From positions 7,564,001 through 7,628,000 of the forward strand of contig OX467092.1 of the NCBI GenBank assembly GCA_950106755.1: a stretch of 64,000 bases of DNA, read 5' to 3'. The translations under genes and the position numbers were made by a program. Under the pieces are notes generated by a model, which was given only the letters and a program-made list of their open reading frames with translations, was not told the DNA's origin and searched no databases. Shown piece by piece: positions 1 through 12,952 of the stretch. The stretch is from Climacium dendroides (taxonomy: Eukaryota > Streptophyta > Bryopsida > Hypnales > Climaciaceae). How positions within the stretch are numbered: the stretch's first letter is position 1; every line of letters begins with the position of its first letter.

Positions 1-2055
1 TGCTACCCTACCATGTAGGTGTGCTGCCTCATGCAAGTAGACATCTCCTATGACAGGGACTGCTTTGAGAAGCACGCATGTGCAAATTCCACATGTCAGA
101 ATGGACATCTCATTCAACATACAAATGTTTCATTTGACATCATAAAAGCCATGCAGATGTCCACAGCGATGTCTCAGGAGACATCCGGAATTGCTAGGAA
201 GACCAGACAAGTGGTCCCAAAAATGCCACATCAGCATCCGCGGATGCCACGTCAGCCGATTCCGTCAGCTCTGACGTGGCATGCCACGTCAGATACACGT
301 CAGACGCCACATCATAGACGGGCAATGGATGAAAAAAATGACACTCTGGCTTTCCCGTGCCTATGTGGAAGCCACATGTCAACTTCCTAAGCCCCCCGTT
401 GACCGAAGTTTTTTTGGACATCACGATGTCCAGCCTGAAAATCTGCGTGGACATAGCATGCAAAATGCATGTCCACGGCAGCGTGGTCTAATTGGACGTC
501 CACCCTGACGTAGACACGTCAAGCGCGATGTCCGGATGTCAAAATTGCGATGTCTCGACGGAGACAGTTTTCTTATAGTGATCATTCATCGCAATGATCA
601 ATGGATCTAGGCCACTGGAGTGATCAACGGATCAGATTTGTCGGCCACGAGCAAAGACCGTTATCGCTTAGGGTTTTTGCGACAAAGCATGTCGACCTGT
701 TTGAACTTGACGTGTTTGAATTTTGAGCTACGGTGCAGTCTATTGTTGGAGATTGCATGCAACTACAGTGTAGTGCAGTCGTTTTGAAGCAAGGGTTTCT
801 GTTCTTGCAAGTAGGATTGTGAACTGAACGCAGCATGTTTCCAAGCTAGGGTTTGAGTTCACATTATTTGAAGAACGAGTGCCGGCTTGAGGGTTTTGGG
901 TACAACGAGCTTGGATCCTGACGTTGAATAACTTTGGAGTTATTTGGAGGGACAGATTAGAGATGTTGGCTTGGTTGTGGGGCCACACTTCCAATGGACT
1001 TCTACAACTTTACTTCTTGAATCAGAGCTCAGGTTCGTTCAATTTTAGGATTCTGTTTGGGTGGCAAGAGTGTCTTTGACTATCCATTCATACGAAAAAG
1101 TGAGCAAAAAATCCTCAAATTAGTTGTATTTGAGAATGAGGTGGTATGCAGTAGACGTTGGTGAGAATTTGAAGAGTTCTGCTCTACTGCACAAAGTTTT
1201 ACATACGCTCGTTTGTAACTAAACCTATCTTTGCTTGTAGTGGATTTTAGCGGCAAGCTGCAACCCTAGTGGACCGAGCTAAAGGGTGTATGGTGGAGTT
1301 CCTTGTCTTAGCAAAAGAGTTTGAAGGTAATTGACTTTTTCAGTACGTCATTTTGAAAAGAACTACAAGTATCAGATTGTGAGGAACTGAGTGTGTGTTT
1401 GGTTCAAACTCTTGAATGATACATCTTTTGTTGACGCCTCTCAATCTCCAGTCTTGCACTCTAGTGGATGAGTAGGCCGATTGTTGTATTGGATTGATTT
1501 TCATTTAAGTGGGAATCAGTAAGTGTGATCGTAAGAGATGGAGGTTTTGGCGTTTGGAGGGTTAGGGTTTAGAGATGTCTGACAGAGATCATTTCGGTGA
1601 TCTGCATAGGGAAATTAGGTTATGCCGGTGAGTGGATACACACCGGTTTTGTTGCCTTGCTTCTTGGTATTAGTAATTAGAAGGAATGTTGTTAGGGTTT
1701 AGATTGCATTCTGTGTGTGTGTTTGGGCCCGACTTAGAAATGATACATCTTCTAGTTGCACCTGCCAATCTCCAATTTTGCACCCTAGTGGATCTGTAGC
1801 AAATCCTTGCGTTGGATTCTTGCATTTAAGTGGGAATCACTAAGTGTGAGCGTAAGAGGTGGAGGTTTGGTGTTTGGAGGGTTAGGGTTTAGGGATGGCT
1901 GAGATCATTTCTGTGATCTATGTGGGAGGATTGTAGTTATATATTGGCTTTGTGATATGAGTTTGCAGCATGAAGGTTTTGGGTTTCATTTCTTCGCAAA
2001 TTGTTGTGCGTTGAGAATTCTTTAGCTGCTTCAAATTTATAGTTCTAATGTTGCT
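1..2055. other. Non-coding leader region
   Basis: I see no supported gene here. The first 600 bases are rich in GATGTC/GACATC and ACGTCA/TGACGT words, including a 12-bp inverted repeat (ATGCCACGTCAG, about 245-283). From 1391 to 1919 there is a direct duplication. The stretch ends at the upstream limit of the transposase-like reading frame that opens at 2056, so part of it may be the 5' terminal region of that old element. I could not find its terminus. Confidence 0.5.
1391..1919. repeat. Diverged direct duplication of about 210 bp
   Basis: Copy A (1391-1604) and copy B (1712-1919) share, in order: GTGTGTGTTTGG, AATGATACATCTT, CAATCTCCA, TTTAAGTGGGAATCA, a GTAAGAG-GGAGG block, GGAGGGTTAGGGTTTAG, and a GATCATTT-GTGATCT block. 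They are separated by about 107 bases of unique sequence. The similarity is obvious by eye, with many substitutions, so the duplication is old. Confidence 0.7.
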
Positions 2056-4644
2056 ATGGTGCCTAGCAGAGGGCTGGTTTTCAGGATTTTTGATATGGAT
2101 CCTACTGATACTGCAAGTGAGTTAGCCATTCAACAATATAGATTGAATTATCTAGAGAAGAGAAGAGCTAATACCAAAGAGAGAGTACGGCGATGTTGAG
2201 CTCGGAAGGAAGTTCAATTGGAATCTGAGGATTCTACAATGAGCGCTGAAGGGATCGAAATTCCAACCTCAGGGTTCAGGGAGTATTTTGAACGCAGTGC
2301 TATTTGCACAAGTGCGAGATTGGCAAAAGATATGGGGAAGACAGTTGCACAACGTTTAAGGGGCTATAGTCCAGTTGTTTCTCAATTGACAATTGAGAAG
2401 TTGCTTGGGCAAGAAATACTTGATGGAATGTTGCCTGATTTTTTGATCGACATTGAAAAGATTAAACTTAGGCATTCAGTCTTGGCAGATTTGAAAGGGG
2501 GCATGGTAGACCACCTAATAGGTAATAAACCATCTAAGATTGTTATGGCCAAAGACATTGTGTGCACACTTGCTTCTTCTTCAAGTATGGGAAGTAGGAG
2601 GAGTGTGGCTGACTTGATAGGGGTGGATAGGCAAAATTTGAAGAGAGGCTTAGAAAGAAGGTTGGTACTGGATACTCAGCAAAATGCCTTCTCGCTAAAC
2701 TATCGATCTATACACCGTTCTAATGCATTACCTGATTTAATAACCAAGTTGGTTACAAAATACTAGACTTCAGAAACAACCACCTCTCCAAATCGGAAAG
2801 ACATTGTCCGACGTCGAGTTGGAGTGCATGAATTTGAAGAGCATCCAGTGCATTACCTTCAAGTATCCGAGATTAGTTTCTTTTTACTTGATCATTCTTG
2901 GAGGGTCCTTACACAATCATGTTTTTTGCTGAGGATTCCACTTTCCTGAATCAGGTGTTGTTGTTCATTAGAAAAGTCCTTAGTGTTGAGGACTCATTGG
3001 TTTGGTTGTTTGTATTCGTTAGTGCTAATCAGCTCTTCTGCTAATGACTCATTGGTTCGTTGGTTTGTATTCTTTAGTACTAATCAGCTGCTCTGTTGGT
3101 GACTCATTGGTTTTGTTGATTTGTACTCTTTAGTGCTAATCAACTCTTGGTTGATGACTCCTTGGTTCGTATGTTTGTATTCCTTAGTGTTAATCAGGTC
3201 TTGGTTTGTTTGTTTGTATTCCACTATTCTTTAGTGCTAATCAGGTCTTGGTTTGTTGATTTATATTCCTTAGTGCTAATCAGGTCTTGGTTTGTTTGTT
3301 TGTATTCCACTATTCTTTAGTGCTAATTAGGTCTTGGTTTGTTGATTTGTATTCCTTAGTGCTAATCAGGTCTTGGTTTTCTGGTTTGTATTCTTTAATG
3401 TTAATGAGGTCATGTGCTTATGACTCATTAGTTCATTGGTTCGGATTCCTTAGTGCTAATTAGTCCTTGGTACATTTGATAGAGGTCTTTAGTAAGCAAT
3501 GAGTCATCAGCATTCTGGTAGGAAGGGTCCATTAAGATGATGAGTCCTTAGAACATTGGTGACATGACTCTTGTTGGTTTGTAAGTCCTTAGTGCATTGA
3601 TCAAAATCCTTAGTGTTTAGGGGTCCTTAGAACATCTTTGAGAGGAGTCTTTCTAGTTTGGGAGTCCTTAATGCCAAAGGTGAGAGTCATTAGTGTTGAT
3701 GAGTCCTTAGAACATTGTTGAGAAGAGTCCTTATGGTTTAGGATTACTCAATTCATTGGAGACTTAATTCCTTTGGGTTGATGAGTCATTAGTACAATGT
3801 TCAAAGCATCCATAGGACTGATCGTTATTAAAGACTTTAGTACGGGTTAGTGGTTCAGGGTGCTCAATGCCGAGTCCTTCTTGTTCATGGGTCCTTCGGT
3901 TGCTTAGGCGGAACTTTTTAGTGCTTCCAATTAGCGATGCAAAGACATGTATCAGGCCATCTCCAATACTATGTTGCTTTTGCGGTTTAGGCTGATTATG
4001 ATTGACGACTATTGACATTGAAATGTGACCTTGAATTACAGCTAGAATTTTACACAGTGTTCAAATCAAAGTCACTTAGCATACAGTGTAGCCTCACATC
4101 GTTCCATTTGCTGAAGCCGTGGTGGGTGAGGCGCTTGAAAAACTGGAACACGTATTGCTGTAAGTACCATCAAGAGTTAAGTGACCTGAAAGATGGAATC
4201 AACGATTTGCGAGCAGATCGGCAGGGAGTGCATCTGAATTGCTCCTGTACATGTGATAAGGTTTGTTGTAATGATGTAATAAGTGTATCTAGAGAGTGTT
4301 CTGGGTTTAGGGTGGCTTATGACCGGTTAACCAACTTCTGGAAGTCCATTCTTTGTGCAAAAGAGGACTACTAGATGTGGCACAAATATGAGTGCTTGGT
4401 TGGTGAATGTGGGTCATGCGACATAGGTCTCTTGAAAATCTATCCTAATGAGCATTCTTCAAATGAGCTTGTAAAATGGAAATCCATTGGCTCAGAGGTG
4501 GTAGGGTACAATGAAGATGGACTGCCTAAGAAGGCACCAGTCGTCCAGTTCCGTGAGACGAAGCCTTTAGAGTTGTTTGAATATGTGAAACCTCGGCTCA
4601 CAGCCTTTGTTCTTCACAATTATGTGGCAATGTGGTAAGATTAT
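2056..4644 (+). pseudogene. Transposase-like gene, 5' half (interrupted)
   Basis: N-terminal half of a protein whose C-terminal half lies at 37466-38789. One frame runs from ATG 2056 past an in-frame TGA near 2194, through 2218-2766, and beyond a TAG at 2764 to about 2870. A repeat-filled, probable intron follows. Coding resumes near 4030 and includes PWWVRRLKNWN, a cysteine-rich CSCTCDKVC segment (4230-4290) and CLVGECGSCDIGLLKIYPNE (4396-4455). These cysteine patterns suggest a zinc-binding N-terminal region. In-frame TAG (4372) and TAA (4636) both fit C-to-T decay of glutamine codons. The frame continues exactly across the insertion: GAT TAT at 4639-4644 joins CAA TTC at 37466. I do not have a firm family name; the shared domain order points to an RNase H-like transposase family found across eukaryotes. 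Confidence 0.72.
2960..3760. repeat. Minisatellite in a probable intron
   Basis: Degenerate tandem units contain TTAGTGCTAATCAGGTCTTGG followed by TTTGTTGATTTGTATTCC, or a variant with TTCCACTATTC. They are best preserved at 3000-3400 with a period of roughly 45-60 bases. From 3480 to 3760 the array degrades into GAGTCCTTAG words. It lies between two coding blocks of the transposase-like gene, so it is likely intronic. Confidence 0.75.
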
Positions 4645-4901
4645 TGTTGCAACCTAACTTTTTGATTTTTCTCTCTATCGTGTTTTGTAATACGGAATCC
4701 GGATTAAGTAGACCCGGATTAGTACGGAAGGGAAAGGAAAAGCCAAGAGTTAGGAAGACTAGAAACATAAGCCTTGAATGAACCGGATTATGGAGCGGAA
4801 CGGATATCGGAAACGAATCCGGTCTAATCCTATAACCGGAGGAATGGATCCAGGATTCGTGTCCGGAAAATCAAAAAAAAGTGATGATTAGGTTTCCGGG
4901 G

Positions 4902-4908
4902 TATAAAA
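4902..4908 (+). promoter_or_regulatory. Candidate TATA box of outer element
   Basis: TATAAAA lies 338 bases upstream of the ATG of the gag-like gene at 5240 and 257 bases inside the left end of the element. This is where a U3-type promoter would sit. An analogous TATAAG occurs at the matching place in the related inner element (15098). Confidence 0.45.
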
Positions 4909-5239
4909 GAGACTGTTTTAGGGTTTGACTGTCATTTGCACCTGAGAGTACCAGCGTACTTGGCGCACTCTCAGTGCTTTGTGTTTGTGTCTACAAATTG
5001 AGTATGTTTGCGTGAGAATTGTGCAAAGTCTAAGAGTTATGAGTGAGCATGTTTGTTTTCTTTACATGGGCGTAGGGATTAGAGAGGAATTGGGTGCGCG
5101 AGCGTGGTTGAAATTGAGAGAGAGAGAGCACCGCGAGACTTGTGCATTGAGCGACTCGGTTGAGACCGAGGAGTGTGTGTGAGGAAACGGGACATGTGAC
5201 TAGGAGAGAAGAGAGGTAGCAATCTAAAAGAAGAGACGA

Positions 5240-6988
5240 ATGCCGCAGTTAAAGCGCGGACAAAATCAGGTACAGGCGAGCGCTCAGAGGATAGAAATTA
5301 GAGTGAGGAAGGTGGCTACTTTAGAGCCCAGTAGTGAGCGGGAGAGAGTAGAATTGATGGAAGATCTCTCCGCCATAGGATGTGCAAGATTCATAGAGAA
5401 ACCCTGGGGGTTTCAAAGCGAGGCAATAGTGAGGGAGCTCATCGAAGGAGCCCTTAACTAGTTCGACAACACTATCCGACCGGCTCCGCCTATGTGGACA
5501 AGGGAGATCTGGAGGAAAGTTTACGACTTGGAGGAAGGCGGCGCGGAACAGGCCAGCCGGAAGGGAGACTTCGTGCGCGGAAAGTTCTGGGGAGCGGCTA
5601 ACCTCAAGGACGGGTACGCCATCGAGGACTATGTCAATGCGCAGTACAAACGACTGCTTGAATTCCTGGTCCCGATCCTACATCCGGAAAAACCCACCTG
5701 GGTGACTTCCACGCTCGGAAACGCAATCTTTGGAACCTTGAGCGAAGAGAAGCGGATGGATTGGGCGGCCTTCATTCAGACATTGGTGAATGTCTTGGTC
5801 TCAAATGTAGGAAAGAGTAGGGCTACTCCGGTAGGCCCCTACTTTTTCCACCTATACAAGAATCAGAGTCTCCTGACGTCAGAGGAGAACAGGGAGTGGA
5901 GGGCTCAGATGGCTCTTCGGACGTGCGGTGGATCGGATGAAGAATCCGAGACGGAACCGGAGGAGAAGGGTGAGAATCCTAAGAAGAGGAATTGGGCAGA
6001 AGAGGAAGAGGAGGAAGATGACATTCCTCTCAACTGAAAGAGGAAGAGGATGCCCAGTCTAAGGGGGTCTCCTTCAGAGCTTCGGAAGGACAAGGGACTG
6101 GAACTAGTAGAGCTGGTCATCCCAAAGAAGCAGGAGCCAGTGGAAGTGGTCAAGCCGAGACCCATTCCATCGTCCCAATTGATGGACCTGATGGGTCCAT
6201 ACAATAACCTAATCCGGATTCTCAGTGTAGTGAGAGCGGATTGGGAGGTGAAGACTACGACGCTTCGCGAGGTGGCAGATTTGGTGGGAAGCGCTCTGAC
6301 TAGCTCTCTACCGAAAGCCGTGGCAAACTGCATCAGCAATCCGGACGAAGTGAAGGAGTTGGAGGATAGATTGCTGAAGCAGAATATCAACCAGCGAGAG
6401 ACAGACGAGCAGGTGGGCCGGTTGCAAGGAGAGATCCAAAGCTACCGGAAGGACTTGGATGCTAGTCACGACCAAGTGAAGGCCGCAATGTCTCTATAGG
6501 AGGAGACCAGGACTGCAATCAACCGGATGACGGCAGTAGTAGGGGCATCCGGTGAAGTAATGGCAAAGGCCAAATTGTTTGATGAGGGGGTACATAAGGA
6601 TCAGAAACCTTCAGGTACCCACATCGCTCGCATCTTGGCTGACTTTGCCGGGGAGTTAGAAGAGGCCATGAAGGAATTCCGAAAGGATGCAAAGGGGTTG
6701 GAGGATACCGTCCGGAAATTCCAGAGTGGGTTAGTCTCTTTATCCGGGATTTCAATCCCGGATGAGTTCGATGAGGTAGAGATATTGGAGGGGAAGTTCG
6801 AAACCCCAATATCGAAGGAGAAGGAGGTTGGAAGGACTTCCACTTCAGAAGCCCCACGAATGATGACAGGAGTAACTTCTCTTGTAGAACTGGAACGAGT
6901 TCCGAAAGGGGGAGATAAGAGTAGAAATTTGAGTGAGCTCTCCCCCATAGCTACTTCAGATAGTGGTGGACCCCCTCAGGAGGGATAG
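5240..6988 (+). pseudogene. Gag-like element protein 1 (three in-frame stops)
   Basis: A single frame of 583 codons is broken by TAG (5459), TGA (6035) and TAG (6497). Order of parts: an N-terminal block with KPWGFQSEAIVRELI; a WRKVYDL motif; a conserved stretch with LLEFLVPILHPEKP, LGNAIFGTLSEEKRMDWAAF and PYFFHLYKNQSLLTSEE; an acidic run; a coiled-coil region; then AKAKLFDEG and a Ser/Pro-rich tail. The same order occurs in the products at 12953-14774, 15286-17253 and 34111-36185. The layout resembles plant gag-like or putative plant transposon proteins, but I cannot name the family. No polymerase follows. TGA for CGA and TAG for CAG fit cytosine deamination. Confidence 0.7.
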
Positions 6989-8548
6989 GTAGTTAGAAAT
7001 TAGAGAGTAGGAAATTTTGTTAGATTGGACCTTATTCCAGGAAATTAGAAAAAGTTCAAATCCGAAAATCTCGGCCGGATCAATGCTGGATTTCCAGGGA
7101 GACCTTTTTGTAAAATTATGTATATAATTCAAGTCTCAAGACTGAGACTAGGGAGTTTTTCCTTTTTGCATATGCTGTCTCTTGTGTATTTTCTATTATT
7201 TTCCTTGTCTTCCCAAAGATTGGTCAGATAAGGGAGGGAGAGATTGAGTATAGATGAGTAGAGTGTAAGAAAATCTTCTCCCCTTATTGTCTTTTTGTGA
7301 TTGCAGGTGCATGTGAACAGGTTGTGAGTGTTGGGAGTAAGTCAAGACACCTCAGTAGGTTTAGAGTTCATAATTTCGGATGAGATAGCTAGTGCTAGGC
7401 TAAACAGCAAAAGAAAGGATTCTCAAACTGTGCTAGAGCTACCAGACGGAATGTCTGGGTTAGCCTCCGAACACTTGAGAAGTCTCACCATCTGAAGAAG
7501 TAAACGAAAGAGCGCTAGATTGTACTGGTACGGGCAGACGCACTTGTAGCCACCTTAGTTTCACACGGATTTCAAAAGATAGGAAGGTCATTGTAGTGAG
7601 TGAGGATCGTACGGGGGATTTTTGTGTGAACTACTATCGTAGCACAGGAAAGCAAAAATCCTTCTCTAAGGCTCAATATTTCTTAAAAGAGGCCTTAAAG
7701 TGACTCGAGTATCGTTCCCACGAAGATTGAATTCCTAGGTTCACAATTACCGGAAAATGGTAGAGTGATGGTCACAAAACACAAAAACCCAAGAAAAACA
7801 ATAGACCGGAACTTCCTCTTGGTCTCCTTGATTTCTTGGACAAACACGACCGGATCCCTCCGGTCCAACAATTATTAGTACACGTTAGACCGGATCTTCC
7901 CGATCTAACAACACTGACTGGATTGATTCCGATTTAACACCCACTTGTTTATCATACAGACTCTCTAACTGGTTAGTTTACTATCCCACAACTTTACACT
8001 ACCCTATAACTCTCCCAACACTTCTATTCACATACCTTTAGTGGTTGCCTGTATTTACGTTTTACAGACCATAACCGGGATCCGCGTTTCCACAGATCTA
8101 ACCTTGACCTCTAGTATTCACATCCGGTCCAGATCTCTACTCATAACCATGTCGAGTTTAACCTCTGAACGAAGAGGGATCTCCTAATTGGGATTCAAGA
8201 AGGAAGCTTAACTCCTACCCTCCGATTTTAAAGTGTCAGAAGTTTCACTATGTGATCAAACTTTCAAAAATAAACTTTCAAATCCTACAAATGAGAAACA
8301 GACCGTCCTCACAACTACAAAGGAAATGCAGTCGTGTCGAGCAAGTCACGCAAGCCGGTCTAATTCCTCCTAACCAATGCTACAACGACAACCTACTGAG
8401 TTAGTCCTAAATCCGGTCTGAACTAGCGGGGACAATAAGGAGAAACGAGCGCTGCAGAGGCATGCTAACCCTTACTCTTTCCGGAGAGTACCCCTCCTCC
8501 GTACTCCTTCCGAGTCCATTCCTAGTCCACACTAGAGATCCCTTCTGC
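6989..8548. other. Non-coding part of outer element
   Basis: No supported gene. From about 7620 the sequence resembles, loosely and in the same direction, the left end of the inner inverted element (11580-11760): a serine-codon-like TCGTTCCCAC word followed by CCGG-rich DNA. It therefore probably marks the 3' flank of the minus-strand gag-like gene that begins across the nested insertion. TCCGGA/CCGGAT words are frequent. Confidence 0.45.
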
Positions 8549-8553
8549 CTCTG

Positions 8554-10120
8554 TGTGAACTACCATATTGGTTCACTTTTAATATAATAGAAAATAATTA
8601 AAATATATATATGAGTTTTAGATTCAAAAGTGTTAGTATCCTAAATTAAACTATAACCATTAGTTAGAAGACTTTTGGTACATAGGACAAGAAACTAGAT
8701 CAAAATTTCAACCCAAAAATATTTAAAAAGATAAAAAATACAAAAAGGAATTAAAAACAAGGATTAGAAGTTGAAAATGGACCTAAATATAAATCAAAAA
8801 CCAACAAAAAAGAAGAAATATGAAAAGCACAAAAGAAGTTATCAAACTTAAAACTACTATGAGAAAACTAACCTAGTGGTAGAAACTTCAATTTAGGCAA
8901 TTAGTAATGATTTAATGAAATTTCAATAAATTAGCTTGGATGAAAGTGATTTAGGATGTTAATTAGTTAGTTAGTTGGTTTTAGGGTTAGGAGTCTTTTA
9001 TCCTCTCTCTTCTCTCTTGTGGTGCTTGTTTTTTGGCTCTCTTGTGTGTTGAGTGTGTATGTCTTTTGGGGGAGAAAACAATGAGTGCAAGAGGTTGATT
9101 GAGGATCTTAGGGTAATTAGTCGAGTAAGTTTTCACCTTGGGAGGAAAAATGGGTGAAAAGAGGAGTGGTGTAAGGTTAGATGGGAAATTGGAAGAAAAA
9201 ACATGAAGGAGAGTTAAGGTTTCGGAGCCTTGCACCAAACTGCCATCTTTGAAGAGCTACCAAGGCCGGACAGTAGCTTTGATGGGGCTGAAAATTGTAG
9301 GGGAGGGGCGCATTCAAGTTAGCTTTCCATGAAGACAATTTTCATACAATTTGAAGCAAATTTCAAGAAATGGCGGCCGTTTTTATGAGGAGAGGTCTAC
9401 TGCCGCGGCGAATGGACAACACCGACTTTGGCGAGACACTTTGGACGATTGAAGAACGGTATGGAGCTGAATTTTGGGGATGACAAGGAGAATCAAGTTA
9501 GCTTTCCAAAAAGTCAAAACTCAAGCCAATTGGAGATGGTGTGAAGAAATGGCGGCCGTTTTTGTGAGGAGAGGTCTATTGCCGCGGCGAATGGACAACA
9601 CCGACTTTGGCGAGGCACTTTGGACGATTGAAGAATGGGATGGAGCTGAATTTTGGGGAGGACAAGGATGATCAAGTTGGCTTTCCAAAAAGTTAAAATT
9701 CAAGCCAATTAGAGATAGTGTGAAGAAATGGTGACTGTTTTTGTGAAGGCTAGTCTGCTACCTCTAGAAAGGGGAACAATTGGAGGTTTGGATGGGTTTT
9801 TTCCTTCTCAATTGTGGTTAAACAATTGCAATTTTAATTGCACATTGCTATAAAACTTGTGATGAACCAAGTGTATGTGGAGTGAATGGGTGCATGTGAT
9901 GCTATGGGAGAGTGAGTGCTGGAATTTTCACTTAAACCTTACTTAGAGTCACATTGAGTGTCCTAATGGTAATTTTTAGGGCAAAATCACATACTAAAGT
10001 TAATCTACTAAATTGAGGATGAATGACCATTGCTTGGAAGGCTAGGTAGTTAGGGGTCCATACCCTCTTCACGGACCAATTTTGTGGATGGATTTTGCTT
10101 CATAGTGAAATTCACTCACA
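8554..10120 (+). repeat. 5' LTR
   Basis: This 1567-bp copy matches 31975-33541 almost base for base. It begins with a near-palindrome (GTGAAC ... GTTCAC). An internal tandem repeat of about 178 bp (9312-9745, 2.4 copies) contains the block GAAATGGCGGCCGTTTTT. Short open frames inside it are not genes. Confidence 0.95.
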
Positions 10121-10124
10121 TATT

Positions 10125-10142
10125 TGGTGCATCTGTCGGGAG
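10125..10142 (+). promoter_or_regulatory. Putative primer-binding site
   Basis: TGGTGCATCTGTCGGGAG starts four bases after the left LTR. It has the TGG start expected of a sequence complementary to a tRNA 3' CCA end and resembles the TGGCGCCGTTGCCGGG sites of plant Gypsy elements, with several differences. The tRNA has not been identified. Confidence 0.4.
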
Positions 10143-11560
10143 GGAGTGTGATTCTCACTTGTGGTACAAGGAGGTTGATGCATTTTGCAGGTACTTGGAG
10201 CACGTTTGGACCATATGGAGTAATTGTGTTTTTTCTCTTTCTTTATTTTGATTTGTTTGTTTTATCGCATTTGTGTGGGTGTTGTTGTCCTTGTGTGTAG
10301 TTCATGTACTCACATGTACATGAACGCCAAGAGAAATATCCCCCATTGTTGGGCGGGACCCTCTTGAGTGTTGTTTAGTGCATTCTTTATTAGGCGTTTT
10401 TGTATCACGGTGAGGCCGGAGTAATGACCGGTGGGACCGTGTATGTCGTTTGAAATCGGGTGTGGCGGGAGTGATGCCCCAAAGCCCCGAGAGCTTGTGG
10501 TTGCAGGTTGAACTACTGGTTGCCCGTCATACCCTCATCAAACCCGACTTTTGTGGTCCAAACCCTGTGTATAACCATTAAAATTTCTTAAAAAAGGAAC
10601 CTTGTACACTCTCGTTGGTCGGAAGCCCAAGGGAAATTGGAAGTGAACGGGTGATGCCGCCCATCTAGGAACCGGCACGGGGTTTCCTAGGTGGAATTTC
10701 ACTTCCAAGACGTGCACCGAACGGTAAGGGGTGGATGGCTATTGTGTTTACATGTAGTAATCCATTAGCTTGTAATTTTCTAACCCACCCAAAAAGGAAT
10801 TGTTTGGAGTGATGTTGGTTGCTGTTTTTTCATTTTTTTCCTTCAAAAGTCCCTTAGGATCATCTAAATCCTCAAAATCACCCCCAAAAATGAGTTTCCT
10901 CTTCTTAGGACTTTCTACCTATGAATTTCAGCAACTTTGAGTGCTGTTTTCTATTTCTATACTCCAAATTAGATGCTTAGGACCACCCAAATCCATAAAA
11001 TCACCCAAAAAATTAGTTTTTCACCACATAGTACTATTCACCTTTGAATTTCAGCAATTTTGTATGCTATTTTCTACTTCTTTACCCCAAAATAGGCCTT
11101 TGGACCCTTGTAAATTGTCAAAAACTACCAAAAATCAACTTTCTATAGATAGTAGTCTCCATCTATGAATTTCAGCAACTCCATGTGCTGATTTTTTCTT
11201 TCTTAGTCTTAGTTAGACCCTTCGAATCATGCAAAAAACACAAAATCACAAAAAAAATTAACCTTTTCTTAGTTTAGGGACGTTGAACTAAAAATTTCAG
11301 CACAAATCACGCTAGAATTAAGGGTTGGGATGAAATAGAGGGCAAAAGTGACTAAAGTCGCAAATCAAAGTGTTATGGTTTGGTTTTAGGCAAAAGGAAG
11401 CTTGGTGGAACCAAAAGACTTTTTAATTCCAAGGATTCTTTTTCCATGTGGAGAAGTGAAGGTGTGAGGGTTCACCCCGACCCGGCATGAGGGTGCACTC
11501 CCTTGTGTTGGTGATCACTTCATTTTTCCGTGCTTACCATGCAAGAGAGCAAGGCTAGCG
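10143..11560 (+). other. Retrotransposon leader, non-coding
   Basis: Untranslated leader between primer site and gag. From about 10850 to 11290 there are four degenerate tandem units of roughly 100-120 bp built on GAATTTCAGCAACT and TGCTGTTTTCTA. The leader continues after the nested elements at 18953-19169 and 27940-28295. No gene seen. Confidence 0.6.
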
Positions 11561-12952
11561 AAAGGTGTAGCAATTAGTCGGACCAGTATTCCTCCAGTTA
11601 GCCCTTAATTCACACCAAAGGCCTTCTTAGAGTAAACCGCTCCGGAATCGTTCCCACAAGGACTTGTGGATTACAGTTTTATAGGTTATCCTGGTCTAAG
11701 CATTCACTTTTCTCTCCGTCAAACTGCTCCGGACTATAGGTCCAGTCCGACCTCTAGTGCCGGATGGGTTCCGGAAGAAACCGGAAACCGTTCAGTGTCC
11801 CCTTCCGGGATCCCTGGGTTTTGATGACGAGTGGCCAGATCCACCGTCTGGATGTTTACCGTGTCCGGAAACACGCTCTCTCTCACTCTCTCTCTCTAAT
11901 GCTAATACTAAACTAACTCTTCAGGGACCGGAAATGTCCTCTTGTTCCGTCGCCTCACAAATCCAGAAAGATCCGGATTAGGTCACACAAGGACGGTCAA
12001 GAACTACAACAACATTCTAACCTTTAACCGAACACTGAGCCTCCTATCGACCGGGTGGTTTTTTCCTGTACTTTCTTGGGCTTGCGCCGGGGCTTGACTC
12101 TGTTCTATGGGGAATTCCGGCAATCCGGAATTCAGGCACTTCCGGCAATACTTCTGTACACAAAAGTTGCTAGCAGCCTCTTAGATACCCCTTTCACCTA
12201 GGGCTGTATCCTACACGCAGGCTATACCGGCATTCGAGCAGTACTACACTAACCCTACTGCCGGAACCATCCGGTTGATCTCCCCCTCAAGTTAATACAT
12301 CCGGATATTCTCACAAAATCGACTCTTGCCACACAAGGTAAGTTCTCAGTTCCGAAAACGCAAGAACGGACCCACACCTCTCACAAACATATACCGTACA
12401 CAAGAAAAATAAGAGATTGGATACTCCAAACAATTTAGAATTAAGCTCAGAAAAAGATACAATGCTGAAACTATGAGATGGCTGTGAATGACCAGAAAGG
12501 CCATTAAAAGTCCTATTTATACTAAGACTAACATCATCCTAAAAATCCTACAAAACATTCCTATTGGTCCACTAGATTTTTGGAAAATCTCAGATCCTAT
12601 TTTTCCGGCTTGACGGCCGGACTCCGGTATTGCCGCTATACTACACTACTGCATACTATTCTTTGGAATCCGGATCTTTGGGAGGAACATAGTCCTTCAG
12701 AAGATCCAGCTTTACCTCCTTCCAGCTACCCTCTGGAGAAAACAGATTCGGACCCCTGGGCCCCATCTTTGGACTTCCACAATATTGGTGTCCCTGTCTA
12801 CACACATGGTCCCGACTACCTGAGTGTCCGGACTCCCCCGAGAATCCTTCTGGGTCTTCTTATGATGCGGAGAAGATTGCACCGTCCGTCCGGCGTGAAC
12901 TTCCGGAGAAGCACCTGTCAGATCAATGGTCGGAGTCACCAGCAGCAGGTCT

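Noticed and set aside
1560..1900. Interstitial telomere (GGTTAGGGTTTAG)
   Set aside because: Only isolated one- or two-unit matches to TTTAGGG occur, within a duplicated segment. There is no array.
9474..9671. Short protein within the LTR (identical copy at 32895)
   Set aside because: It spans the 178-bp tandem repeat of the LTR and shows no domain.
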